DNA of 64,000 bases, from assembly GCA_030247855.1 (NCBI GenBank), contig JAPDRN010000056.1:62001-126000 (forward strand). Reading direction: 5' to 3'. The stretch comes from Knufia peltigerae. Its lineage: Eukaryota; Ascomycota; Eurotiomycetes; Chaetothyriales; Trichomeriaceae. Positions 8,677-17,765 of this stretch are shown one piece after another. The notes under the pieces were generated by a model. The model ran no database searches. It saw only the letters and a program-made list of their open reading frames with translations, and was not told where the DNA came from. Position 1 is the stretch's first letter. Every line of letters begins with the position of its first letter. Made by a program: the position numbers and the translations under genes.

Positions 8677-9981
8677 TCAACCGTCGTTGCGGTCGAGCTT
8701 GTGGATTGGTCCGGTCCACCACCACAGCGCCGCCAGCGACAGCGGCACCAGTGCGGCAACGAGGATGAAGATCGGTGCGTAGGAATGGCGGGTCAGCACC
8801 GGCACCAGCCAGGTGGTGATCAACGTGCCGGCCACTGCGGCCAGGCCGCCGAGACCGGCCAGCGTGCCCACCGAGCGACCGTCGAACAGATCGCCGGGCA
8901 GGGTCTGGATGTTGCCGATGGCGATCTGGAAACCGAACAGCACCGCAGCGATCGCCAGCACCGCATACAGCGGCTGGTTGGCCAGTACCGCACCGAGCAG
9001 GGCCGGTGCCATGATCACGCAGCCCAGCGAAATCGACAGCTTGCGCGCGCGATCCACGCTATGGCCGGCATTGATCATCCGTCCCGACAGCCAGCCGCCG
9101 CTCAGGCTGCCCAGCATGGCGCCGACGAACGGCACCCAGGCGAACAGGCCGATCTGCTTGATGTCGAAGCCGAAGGTCTCGGCCAGATAGATCGGCAGCC
9201 ACGATACGAACAGCCACCAGATCGGATCGAGCAGGAAACGGCAGGCGAGCATGCCCCAGCTCTGCCGGTGGGCCAGCAGCGAACGCACGCTGACCTTCGG
9301 TGCATCCACGCGTTGCTGGCCAGCCTGGTCTTCCATGATCAGGCGCCGCTCGGCGTCACTCACCCACGGATGCTTGTCCGGGCCGGCGCGATAGACGAAC
9401 AGCCATGGCAGCAGCCACAGGAAACCAAGTGCCCCGACCAGCACGAAGGTGCCGCGCCAGCCCAGCCACAGGTACAGGCCGGCGATGGCCGGCGCCGAAA
9501 CGATGGCACCGATGGACGCACCTGCGTTGAAGATGCCTTGCGCGAGGGCGCGCTCACGCGCGGGGAACCACTCGGCGTTGGCTTTCACCGCGCCGGGCCA
9601 GGCACCGGCTTCGCTGATGCCCAGCATCGCCCGCACCACGCTGAAGGACAGCATGGAGTGGGTGACCGAATGCAGCGCGATCGAGATCGACCACACACTG
9701 ATCGACAAGGCGAACCCCAGCCGCGTTCCGATCATGTCGAACAGGCGTCCGAACAGGAACTGGCCGGCGGCGTAGAACAGCATGAACACCGTCACCAGCA
9801 GCGCGTAGTCATCCTTGGTCGCACCGACTTCCCTGGCAATTTCCGGCCACATCACCGCCAGCGCATTGCGGTCGATGTAGTTGATCACCGTGGCCACCGC
9901 GATCAAGCCGACGATCAGCCAGCGCACGGCCGAGCGCACCGGCACCTTGCGCAGCGTGGCCACAGCCGAGGGGCCGTTCAT
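8677..9981 (-). CDS. MFS transporter, anion:cation symporter (hexuronate/ExuT-like) family
   Basis: A 434-residue inner-membrane protein with about 12 membrane helices. The N-terminal INYIDRNALAVMWPEIAREVG, GRLFDMIGTRLGF and GISEAGAWPGAVKANAEWFP are typical of the ACS family of hexuronate and glucarate carriers. Its start overlaps the stop of the PL17 lyase by 4 bases, placing it in the alginate operon. It would bring unsaturated uronate monomers or short oligomers from the periplasm into the cytoplasm for the SDR. The exact substrate is inferred from context. Confidence 0.85.
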   Translation of the reverse strand: MNGPSAVATLRKVPVRSAVRWLIVGLIAVATVINYIDRNALAVMWPEIAREVGATKDDYALLVTVFMLFYAAGQFLFGRLFDMIGTRLGFALSISVWSISIALHSVTHSMLSFSVVRAMLGISEAGAWPGAVKANAEWFPARERALAQGIFNAGASIGAIVSAPAIAGLYLWLGWRGTFVLVGALGFLWLLPWLFVYRAGPDKHPWVSDAERRLIMEDQAGQQRVDAPKVSVRSLLAHRQSWGMLACRFLLDPIWWLFVSWLPIYLAETFGFDIKQIGLFAWVPFVGAMLGSLSGGWLSGRMINAGHSVDRARKLSISLGCVIMAPALLGAVLANQPLYAVLAIAAVLFGFQIAIGNIQTLPGDLFDGRSVGTLAGLGGLAAVAGTLITTWLVPVLTRHSYAPIFILVAALVPLSLAALWWWTGPIHKLDRNDG

Positions 9982-12227
9982 CGCGCGTCACCCTTGCTGC
10001 GGTCCATGCGCGCATGGCTGCCGCTCCAGCGGTAGGCATGGCCGTCCACCGTCACGCTGTGTTCGCCCTTCGCCTCGCTGTCGTCGGCCACGCCGAGTGC
10101 GATGCGGGCGCCGCTGGCCAGGCGCAGCTCGAGGACCTCGGCACCATTGCCGCGGGTGCGGATGATCTGCTTGACGCGGCTGTCGGCGCCGTGCACGTAC
10201 TCGGCGGTGCCGTTGTACTCGCCATGCGGCTCCAGCACGCTGAAGAACGTCACATCCTTCTGTCCTTCCACGCGCTGCAGCAGTGCCGGTTCGCGGCGCA
10301 GGTTGAATTCGGGATCGTTGGCACCGCTTTCCACCAGCAACGCCTGCGATGGTGCGCTGCTGCCGAAGCGATAGGTGTAGAAACGCCCGTCGAGCAGCCA
10401 TGCCAGCGTGCGCGGTTCGCTGCCGGCCTTGCTGCGTGCGTCCAGCCACAGGTGCTGGTAGCCGTTGTCGCCGCCGAGCACCGGGCGCTGGGTGGGGAAA
10501 TGCTCGGCCTCGAAACCGGTGGTGACGATATGGCCGTTGAAGTGCAGCGGCAGGTCGTAGCGCGCCGCCTTGTCGCCGTGCACCTGCAGCAGGTCCAGCA
10601 CCACCGGCAAGCCAAGGTCGGGGTGGCGCAGCAACGCCTGGGTGCGGGTGAATACCACGCCCGGGTAAGCATCGCGCATCGTCGCCGAAGCGATCTGGGT
10701 ATCGGCGTCGGCCTGGAAGAAACGCACCTGCGGCGCATGTTCCTCGCCGCGCTTCCAGTCGCCCTTGAAGTGGCTCTGCTCGTTCACCACCAGGGTGTTG
10801 TGGGCCACGGTCTGCTTGGCCCAGCTGCGGTTCTCGGCAAGATAGATGCCACCACGCTTGGCTTCCACGTTGAGGAAGCGCGCCGCGCCATAGTCGGTCA
10901 CCACGGCATTGCCGTTGTCGTAGAACAACCAGTTGAGCTTGTCGAAGTGGCCATGGCCCATGCCCTGCATGGTGTCCTTCTGCACCAGCGCCTGGCCGCG
11001 TTCGCCGCCCATGCGCAGGATTGCCAGACCGCCGCGTTCACCGTCCGGGCCATCACGCAGCAGCATCGGCCGGTAGTCGAACGGTTTGGCTTTGTTGGCT
11101 GCCAATGCCTGCGCCACCTGCAGTCCTTCCGGTGACAGCAGCAGGCGTTTCTGCTGCTGCGCGACCGACAGCAGGCGGTCATCGCCGGCTTGCGCATAGG
11201 CAATGCCGATGCCCGCCACCAGCTCTTCGGTATCGATGCCCTTGTCCAGGATCGCATCGTTGATCGGGAAGAACAGGCCGTCATAGCTGGTCTGCACCAG
11301 CACGTCCACCGCCTTCAGCAGCACGCCATCGCGGCGCGCGAAGATCTTCCGCTGCGGCTCGTTGCGCTCGATCGCGTTGGCGAACAGCAGGAACGGCGCC
11401 AGCGCGTAGCGCTGGTAGTAGGGGCCTTCCTCGTAATAGCCATCGGGCGAGAACAGCAGGTCGATCTGCCGCAGGAAACCGAACTGGTCATCCTTGCGGC
11501 TGCCGCGCAGCGATTTCTCCACCAGTTCCGGATCACGCAGCACGTAGCCGGTCATGCCGGTGGCAGCCGCCGCCCAGGTTGCGTGGTTATGGATCTGGTC
11601 GTAGTTCTTCGGCTCGCTGGCCAGGAACTCGGCCATCGGCCGGAACACCTGCGATTCGATGATCTGCCGATCCTGCGGCGACAGCGCGTCGCGGATCGCG
11701 TCGTAACCCTGGATGGCGTTGACCAGCCAGACCGAATCGTTGAGCACCTGCCAGAACACCCGGCCGGGAATCTGCCCGCGTCCTTCAGGATGCGGGCCGA
11801 GGGTCGGGTAGAGCTTGGCGTACTGCAGCAGCATGTCGCGCGAATAGGTGACATAGGCCTTGTCGCCGGTCAGCCGGTACAGGGTGCCGGCGGCCAGCAG
11901 GGCCTGGTAGTTGCGCTTGTGCTGCTCATGGGTGCGACCGCCGCCCTTGTCCTTCGGCACCGGCACGTCGATGCCGGCCTTCATCATCTTCTGCAGCGAT
12001 TTCTGCGTACGCGCCTGTTCCTTGGCGAACCACGGATAGCGGCTGCCTTCGCTGGCCATCTGCTGCCACTGCGCGGCGGTCACCAGTACCGGCGCGGTAT
12101 CCCCTTGTTGCGCGGCTGCGGCAGGTGCAGCGTGCAGCGGAGCCATCGGCAGCAGGGCGAAGGGAGCGGCCAGGGCAAGGGCGAGCGCCAGGCGGTGGGA
12201 ACAAAGGGACAGCGGCTGCAACCTCAT
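9978..12227 (-). CDS. Alginate oligosaccharide lyase, polysaccharide lyase family 17
   Basis: This 749-residue protein has a signal peptide (about 1-33), an alginate-lyase alpha/alpha-toroid domain (about 45-380) and a heparinase II/III-like beta-sandwich (about 400-600). Active-site features of PL17 are visible: the Asn-His pair in IHNHATW (about N214, H215), the tyrosines in EGPYYQRYA (about 268-275) and MGHGHFDKLNW. PL17 enzymes act mainly in exo mode on alginate oligomers to release the unsaturated monomer, which opens to DEHU. The gene overlaps PL6 upstream and the MFS gene downstream by 4 bases each. S. maltophilia is known to carry a PL17 lyase. Confidence 0.92.
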   Translation of the reverse strand: MRLQPLSLCSHRLALALALAAPFALLPMAPLHAAPAAAAQQGDTAPVLVTAAQWQQMASEGSRYPWFAKEQARTQKSLQKMMKAGIDVPVPKDKGGGRTHEQHKRNYQALLAAGTLYRLTGDKAYVTYSRDMLLQYAKLYPTLGPHPEGRGQIPGRVFWQVLNDSVWLVNAIQGYDAIRDALSPQDRQIIESQVFRPMAEFLASEPKNYDQIHNHATWAAAATGMTGYVLRDPELVEKSLRGSRKDDQFGFLRQIDLLFSPDGYYEEGPYYQRYALAPFLLFANAIERNEPQRKIFARRDGVLLKAVDVLVQTSYDGLFFPINDAILDKGIDTEELVAGIGIAYAQAGDDRLLSVAQQQKRLLLSPEGLQVAQALAANKAKPFDYRPMLLRDGPDGERGGLAILRMGGERGQALVQKDTMQGMGHGHFDKLNWLFYDNGNAVVTDYGAARFLNVEAKRGGIYLAENRSWAKQTVAHNTLVVNEQSHFKGDWKRGEEHAPQVRFFQADADTQIASATMRDAYPGVVFTRTQALLRHPDLGLPVVLDLLQVHGDKAARYDLPLHFNGHIVTTGFEAEHFPTQRPVLGGDNGYQHLWLDARSKAGSEPRTLAWLLDGRFYTYRFGSSAPSQALLVESGANDPEFNLRREPALLQRVEGQKDVTFFSVLEPHGEYNGTAEYVHGADSRVKQIIRTRGNGAEVLELRLASGARIALGVADDSEAKGEHSVTVDGHAYRWSGSHARMDRSKGDAR

Positions 12228-13663
12228 CGATCAACTCCGGTGCTGGTGCGTGACAGGGCAACCTCGCCCACCTTGGGATACCAGTCCACCCCCGTCTGTT
12301 CGCGCGGGGTCATCACCAGCGCCGGATCGGCGCCGATGGTGGGCAGGGGCGTTGCCGGCACCCACAGACCGCTGGCGGCCTGCTGCAGGGCGATGCTGGC
12401 GCTGCTCACCCCGCCCGGGAATACGCTGCTGGCCTGCGGCGACTGCACGTTGTTGCTGAAGGCGATGCCGGCCAGCGAACTGGCCGCATTCGGTGGATTC
12501 CTGCTGGTGCGGTTGACGATCAGGTTGCCGCTGAAGTGGCTGTTGCTGGCGGCGACCACGATCCCCTTGGCCTCGTCATGGCCCACGCCGAAGCTGATCT
12601 TCGCCACGTCGACAAAGGTGTTGCGGCTGATCGTCGCATTGACCACCGGCGCATAGCCGGACAGCGGCGGATTGGCCTGTGCATCCATCACCGCCAGCGC
12701 CGAACGGTTGCTGGAGCCGGCCAGCCGTTCGAAGTAGTTGTTGCTGACGCTCTGGTTGGCGTTGATGATGCGCACCCCGCCGGTGCCGGCCTTGTCGTCG
12801 CCGAGGAAGAGATTGTCGATCACCCGGTTGCCGTTGCCATGGCGCAGGGTCAGCGCACCGGCCGAACGATAGAACACGTTGCCGCGGAAGGTATTGCCGC
12901 CGGACTTGTTGGAGACGATCTCGGTCTCGCCATCGCAGCCTTCGAACCAGTTGTTCTCGACAGTGCTGTTGGAATCGCTCAGCGAGGTGTCGCTGGTGCC
13001 GACCCGGATCGTCTCGCCGCCATTGACGCCCAGCGCAGGGCGCGGGCCGAACCAGTTGTGGTCGATGCGGTGCTGGTTGTCCAGGCCCTGGGTGGCATCG
13101 CGCACCACCACCACCGTCGGGCCGGCATTGGTCTTGCCACGCAGCTGGCTGTGGTCGAGGCGGTTGTTGCTGCCGTACAGCGACACCCAGTAGTCCTGGT
13201 CGCTGCCATCGGGATTGCTGTAGTCGTCGATGACCAGGCCGGTGACGCGGCTGTGGCTGGCCACCGCCTTGCTCGACTCGCGGAAGGCCACCACGGCGTC
13301 GCCCGGCGTGTAGCCGTTGCGGAACACCAGGTTGGAGACCTGCAGGTAGCTGCCGGCCAGACGCAGGTCCGACGCCCCGCTGAGGATCACCTTGCCCGGT
13401 GTCTGCGCGCGCAGCACGATCGGAGCGGCGGCTGTGCCCTGGCCCTTCAGCAGCAGGCGCGCGTCGGTCCAGGTGCCATCGGCCAGCACGATCTCATCGC
13501 CGGGCTGCAGGGCGGCAGCGGCGGTGGCGAACTCGCTGGCGTCGTGGACGAACCAGCTGGCAGCCGTTGCTGGTGAACTGGTCAGGCATGTTGCCAGTCC
13601 AATTGCCAGGCAATATCCAAGGGCGGATTTCGAAAGGCGGTGCGAAGTCGATTGAGTACGCAT
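12224..13663 (-). CDS. Alginate lyase, polysaccharide lyase family 6
   Basis: A 479-residue protein with a signal peptide (about 1-35) and a right-handed parallel beta-helix. The PL6/chondroitinase-B active site is intact: N214 in VNGGETIR, E246 and E248 in GETEI (Ca2+ ligands), K253 in SNKSGGN and R274 in LTLRHGN. PL6 enzymes cleave alginate endo- or exolytically by beta-elimination outside the cytoplasm. ATG 13663 is preceded by a good GGAAGGA site, while the open frame upstream of it is unlike the family. It is the first gene of the minus-strand operon and overlaps PL17 by 4 bases. Confidence 0.92.
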   Translation of the reverse strand: MRTQSTSHRLSKSALGYCLAIGLATCLTSSPATAASWFVHDASEFATAAAALQPGDEIVLADGTWTDARLLLKGQGTAAAPIVLRAQTPGKVILSGASDLRLAGSYLQVSNLVFRNGYTPGDAVVAFRESSKAVASHSRVTGLVIDDYSNPDGSDQDYWVSLYGSNNRLDHSQLRGKTNAGPTVVVVRDATQGLDNQHRIDHNWFGPRPALGVNGGETIRVGTSDTSLSDSNSTVENNWFEGCDGETEIVSNKSGGNTFRGNVFYRSAGALTLRHGNGNRVIDNLFLGDDKAGTGGVRIINANQSVSNNYFERLAGSSNRSALAVMDAQANPPLSGYAPVVNATISRNTFVDVAKISFGVGHDEAKGIVVAASNSHFSGNLIVNRTSRNPPNAASSLAGIAFSNNVQSPQASSVFPGGVSSASIALQQAASGLWVPATPLPTIGADPALVMTPREQTGVDWYPKVGEVALSRTSTGVDR

Positions 13664-13906
13664 GAAGTCCTTCCAGAGACGGCAATGCCGTGGTTTCAGA
13701 GTGGGTGTGCATACCACTTGTTGGGTGTGTTGTAAGCCACGTTGCGCGCAAAGTCATGCTGCACCAGCACATGAAATGGCTAACAACCGGTCTGAATCAA
13801 AGGTATTACGAAAAATCCAGTCCACTTGGTTGACATTTCTGTGTCGGCGTGTCGAAGCTGCGTCCCACGCCTACCGTCCGGGCGATCCTTTGGGAGGAGG
13901 AAAACC
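13664..13906. promoter_or_regulatory. Divergent promoter region between the alginate-lyase operon and the TonB receptor
   Basis: This 243-base region separates the minus-strand lyase operon from the plus-strand receptor. On the plus strand a perfect -35 TTGACA lies at 13830-13835, without a convincing -10 at normal spacing. Two similar 11-mers, CCACTTGTTGG at 13714-13724 and CCACTTGGTTG at 13822-13832, could be regulator half-sites; the second overlaps the TTGACA. A control role for the nearby GntR protein is inferred. Confidence 0.4.
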
Positions 13907-16798
13907 ATGCGGCAACCTGCCGGAGTTGTACGTCGTACACCGTTGTCACCCACACCACTGATCGTGGCACTGCTCGCTGCGCTGGCCGCTTCGCCGACCG
14001 TACAGGCGCAGTCTGCCGCGACCGGTTCCGGGCAGGACGCCACCACCCTGGACCAGGTCCAGGTCACCGGCATCCGCGAGTCGATGCAGAGTTCGATCAA
14101 CAAGAAACGCGACGACACGGTGATCGCCGATGTGTTGTCGGCAGATGACATCGGCGACCTGCCCGCGCCATCGCTGGCCGATGCGATCGAAACGCTGACC
14201 GGTGCCGCCTCGACCCGCGACAAGACCGGCGCGTCGGAAATCTCGATCCGTGGTCTCGGCGCATTCCTCAGCAGCACCAACTTCAATGGCCGTGAGATCA
14301 CCAACGGCAGCGGCGATCGTTCGGTGAACTTCAACATGTTCCCGGCCGAGCTGATCAATACGGTGGCGATCTACAAGACCCAGCGCGCCGACATCATCGA
14401 AGGCGGTGTCGCCGGCACCATCGGGCTGGAAACGGTGAAGCCGCTGGAGTACGGCAAGCGCTCGGCGCAGATCGATCTGCGCGGCAGCTGGGCCGAGTAT
14501 GACAAGAAGTACCGCGACGACGATGGCATCGGCTATCGCGGTACCGCCAGCTACATCGACCAGTTCGAATTCGGCAACGGCCAGAAGCTCGGCATCTCGC
14601 TGGGCGTCCAGCGGCTTGAGGGCACCGATCCGGAGGAGAGCATCACCAGCGGCTCCACCTGGTATGCCTGCGATGGCAGGCAGAACGTGGCCAATGCCAA
14701 CTGCAGTGAAGTCAGCGCGCAGGCCATCGCCAACGGCGCCCCCTATTACCTGGTGCCAAGCAGCCGCATCTATCGCCTGAAGCAGGAACGCAATGATCGC
14801 CAGAGCGAATTCGCGGCGATCCAGTGGCGGCCCAACGACGTGGTCGAGGTCAACCTCGATTTCGAGCATACCGAGCGCAACTGGGACGAGAACCGCAGCG
14901 ACCTGAGCCTGTCCAACGCACGTCGCGGCATCACCCAGCGCGAGGTGGACGAGGACGGCATCGTCCGTCACCTGCATGGCAGCACCTCCATCGATTCGAC
15001 CTCCAACCGCTACTGGCGTGGCGAGGAGTACACCGGTGGCGGCCTCAACCTGATCCTGCGCCCGAGCCCGGCCTGGGAGCTGTCCACCGATCTTTCCTAT
15101 TCGCATACCAACCGCCTGGACAGCGAGCGCATGACCCGGCTGCGCGCCAACCAGCGCGACGTCAACAACGCCGTCGTGCCGGGCATCAGCAGCGGCGCCA
15201 CCGGTTATGTCGACTACGACTGGGACTGGCATGGCGAGGTGCCGAGCGTGGCGCTGGCGCCGAACTTCGACCCGAACAACTGGGATGCCTACACCGGTGC
15301 GGCAAGGGTGACCTCCAGCGCGACCGAGAATGACCACAAGATCAAGGCTGGCCGCTTCGATGCCAGCTTCATGCCCGAGTCCGGTTTCTTCACCCGCATC
15401 AAGGGCGGCGTGCGCGCCAGCCAGGCCGACTACCGCCTGCGCGACAACACCCTGGTGACCGACTACGACCAGCGCGTAGCGGCCGACAAGGCGAAGATCA
15501 TCGCCGCCAACCGTGCCTGTCGTGCACCGTTCCCGCAGGACGACTTCATGGATGCGGCCAGCGGCAACACGATCTCCTCGTGGGCGTACTTCGATCCGAG
15601 CTGCCTTTATGAGTCCTTCCGCGGCACCAGCGCCAGCGGCCTGGACCCGGATTTCCAGGATCCGAACAACGTCGATGTGACCGAGAAAACCCGCGCGCTG
15701 TACCTGATGGGCGAGTTCAGCAGCACGCTGTTCGGGCTGCCGGTCACCGGCAATGTCGGCCTGCGCTGGGTCAAGACCGACGTGCGCTCGGAAGGTGTGC
15801 GCACCGACCTGGCGATCATCGACAACGGCGACGGCACGATCCGCCTGCAGCCCACGGGTGATTTCACCACCCAGGTGTTCAAGTCGGGCAACGACAAGCT
15901 GCTGCCAAGCCTGAATGCTGCCTTCGAGCTGAAGCCGGACCTGCTGCTGCGGGTGGGGGCGTACCGGGCGATGTCGCGGCCGGATATCGCTGCACTCGGT
16001 GCCGGTCGAACCATCAATGTCAGCAGCGATGCCACCTATACCGGCCTGGCCGACGCGCTGGACGACATCAGTGCCAGCGGCAATCCGGCTGCGCAGCCGC
16101 TGATGTCCTGGAACGGCGATGTCTCGCTGGAGTGGTATGCAAACCCGGACACGCTGCTGGCCGGTGCGGTGTACTGGAAGCAGTTCAACGGCGGCACCGC
16201 CACCGCGCTGGTGCCGGAAACCTACACCCTCAACGGACAGACGGTGACCGTGCCGGTGCGCCAGCAGGTGACCACCGATGAGGACAGCACCCTGACCGGT
16301 ATCGAGCTCAGTGCCACCCACCGGTTCTCGTACCTGCCCAAGCCGTTCGATGGCCTCGGCTTCAAGGTCAGCTACAACTATGCCGACGCCGACTACCAGA
16401 CCCAGGATTCGCGGTTGGGCGAGCAGTTGGCCGCCGATGGATCGATCATTCCGGCCATCGTGCCGCCGGCCGGCCTGAGCGGATTCTCGCGGCACGTGCT
16501 GTCCGGTTCCCTCTACTGGGATGTGGGCCGCTTCAACATCCAGGCCATCGGCAAGTTCCGTTCGCACTACTACCAGGACTTCACCGGCAACACGGCGCAG
16601 CAGAACCGCTATTACGATGACAACACCAGCGTCGACCTGCGCCTTCGCTACCAGGTGAGCAAGCAGCTGTCGTTGTCGCTGGAACTGATGAACCTGACCA
16701 ACGAGCCACGCGTGGCGTACCAGCCGCTTTACGGGAATTTCCGCGAGGTGGTGAGCTACGGGCGGCGTGCGTATTTCGGTGTACGATACAAGTTCTGA
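13907..16798 (+). CDS. TonB-dependent outer-membrane receptor of the alginate locus
   Basis: A 963-residue outer-membrane active transporter. It has a signal peptide (to about residue 35, ending VQAQ), a TonB-box-like segment and plug domain (about 45-200, with ISIRGLGAF and DIIEGGVAGTIGLETVKPLEY), then a 22-strand barrel ending in the typical aromatic C-terminus (RRAYFGVRYKF). It belongs to the Xanthomonas/Caulobacter TonB receptor class often linked to glycan loci. A strong GGGAGGAGG site at 13892-13900 sets ATG 13907. The adjacent alginate lyases suggest uptake of alginate oligomers. No SusD-like partner is present, as expected in Proteobacteria. Confidence 0.9.
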   Translation: MRQPAGVVRRTPLSPTPLIVALLAALAASPTVQAQSAATGSGQDATTLDQVQVTGIRESMQSSINKKRDDTVIADVLSADDIGDLPAPSLADAIETLTGAASTRDKTGASEISIRGLGAFLSSTNFNGREITNGSGDRSVNFNMFPAELINTVAIYKTQRADIIEGGVAGTIGLETVKPLEYGKRSAQIDLRGSWAEYDKKYRDDDGIGYRGTASYIDQFEFGNGQKLGISLGVQRLEGTDPEESITSGSTWYACDGRQNVANANCSEVSAQAIANGAPYYLVPSSRIYRLKQERNDRQSEFAAIQWRPNDVVEVNLDFEHTERNWDENRSDLSLSNARRGITQREVDEDGIVRHLHGSTSIDSTSNRYWRGEEYTGGGLNLILRPSPAWELSTDLSYSHTNRLDSERMTRLRANQRDVNNAVVPGISSGATGYVDYDWDWHGEVPSVALAPNFDPNNWDAYTGAARVTSSATENDHKIKAGRFDASFMPESGFFTRIKGGVRASQADYRLRDNTLVTDYDQRVAADKAKIIAANRACRAPFPQDDFMDAASGNTISSWAYFDPSCLYESFRGTSASGLDPDFQDPNNVDVTEKTRALYLMGEFSSTLFGLPVTGNVGLRWVKTDVRSEGVRTDLAIIDNGDGTIRLQPTGDFTTQVFKSGNDKLLPSLNAAFELKPDLLLRVGAYRAMSRPDIAALGAGRTINVSSDATYTGLADALDDISASGNPAAQPLMSWNGDVSLEWYANPDTLLAGAVYWKQFNGGTATALVPETYTLNGQTVTVPVRQQVTTDEDSTLTGIELSATHRFSYLPKPFDGLGFKVSYNYADADYQTQDSRLGEQLAADGSIIPAIVPPAGLSGFSRHVLSGSLYWDVGRFNIQAIGKFRSHYYQDFTGNTAQQNRYYDDNTSVDLRLRYQVSKQLSLSLELMNLTNEPRVAYQPLYGNFREVVSYGRRAYFGVRYKF

Positions 16799-16900
16799 AC
16801 AGGGCGGCGCGGCCAATGGTCGCGCCGTCGCTCCAACCGGACCCGCACCGTGCCCGGTGGCCGGGGACGGGCCCGGAGGGAACCGCCAAGGGTCAGCCGC

Positions 16901-17644
16901 ATGTCCGCCAACCGTCTTTACCAGACCATCGCCGCCAAGCTCCGCAAGCTGATCGAAGATGGCGAATATCCGTCGGGTTCGCGCCTGCCGGGCGAACGTG
17001 AACTTGCCGAACGCTTCGGCGTCAGCCGGGTCACCATCCGCGAGGCGGAAATCGCCCTGGAAGCGCAGGGCTGGATCGCGATCCGTATCGGCTCGGGTGT
17101 CTATGTGAAACCGCGCCCGGCACAGGCCGTCGGTGGATTGCCCGACATCAGCGCCTTCGACCTGACCGCGGCGCGTGCCGTGTTCGAGGCGGAAGCCGCT
17201 GCGCTGGCGGCAAGCAATATCGATGAGGCTGGCATCGCCGAGCTGCAGGTACTGGCAGAAGCACTGTGCCGGCGTGACCTCACCGATGAGGAGGCCGGCG
17301 ACTACGACCGCCGCTTCCACCTGGCCATCGCCCGCCTGTCGGGCAATCCGGTGGTCGAGTATCTGGTGCAGCAGATCTGGCGCATGCGCAGCGAGCTGCC
17401 GCGGGTGACCGAGGTCTATGCCCGGGTGTGCCATGACGATGGTGCCAGCCGCGCCGACGAGCACATGGCGATCTTTGAAGGTCTGCGCGCGCGCGATCCG
17501 GTCGCGGCACGCAATGCGATGCGTCATCACTTCCAGCGCCTGTTCGAGGCGATGCTGGAGGCGACCGAAAGCCAGGCGCTGGCCGAGATCCGCCGGCAGA
17601 CCCAGCAGGACCGCGAGCGCTTCCTGGCCACGACCCGGATCTGA
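16901..17644 (+). CDS. GntR family transcriptional regulator, FadR/FCD subfamily
   Basis: A 247-residue regulator with an N-terminal winged helix-turn-helix (RLPGERELAERFGVSRVTIREAEIALEAQGW, about 29-60) and a C-terminal all-helical FCD ligand domain (about 90-225, with the metal/ligand residues around DYDRRFHLAIARLSGNP). The start at ATG 16901 is supported by AAGGGT seven bases upstream. It lies 100 bases behind the TonB receptor. FCD regulators of uronate loci usually repress until a sugar acid binds; by analogy this one probably senses DEHU or KDG and controls the divergent promoters at 13.66-13.91 kb. Confidence 0.85.
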   Translation: MSANRLYQTIAAKLRKLIEDGEYPSGSRLPGERELAERFGVSRVTIREAEIALEAQGWIAIRIGSGVYVKPRPAQAVGGLPDISAFDLTAARAVFEAEAAALAASNIDEAGIAELQVLAEALCRRDLTDEEAGDYDRRFHLAIARLSGNPVVEYLVQQIWRMRSELPRVTEVYARVCHDDGASRADEHMAIFEGLRARDPVAARNAMRHHFQRLFEAMLEATESQALAEIRRQTQQDRERFLATTRI

Positions 17645-17657
17645 CCGGGTTCATCCT

Positions 17658-17680
17658 GTAGTGCCGGGCCACGCTCGGCT
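17658..17680 (+). repeat. Single SMAG-type REP palindrome
   Basis: A GTAG-tagged stem-loop (GTAGTGCCGGGCC-ACGCTCGGCT) sits between the GntR gene and the SPFH gene. The stem is imperfect compared with the copies at 50.25 and 53.22 kb, so it may be decaying. Confidence 0.55.
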
Positions 17681-17765
17681 GCTTTCGGCTGGAACGTGCG
17701 GTACCCGCATCGCCTGCATCCACGCGCTATGCTGGGCTCCGGACGTCTCCCATAAGGAAAGCGCG

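Noticed and set aside
13946..17530. A 1194-codon open frame on the minus strand
   Set aside because: It is antisense to the TonB receptor and GntR genes, and its translation has no recognisable domains. It is an effect of high GC.
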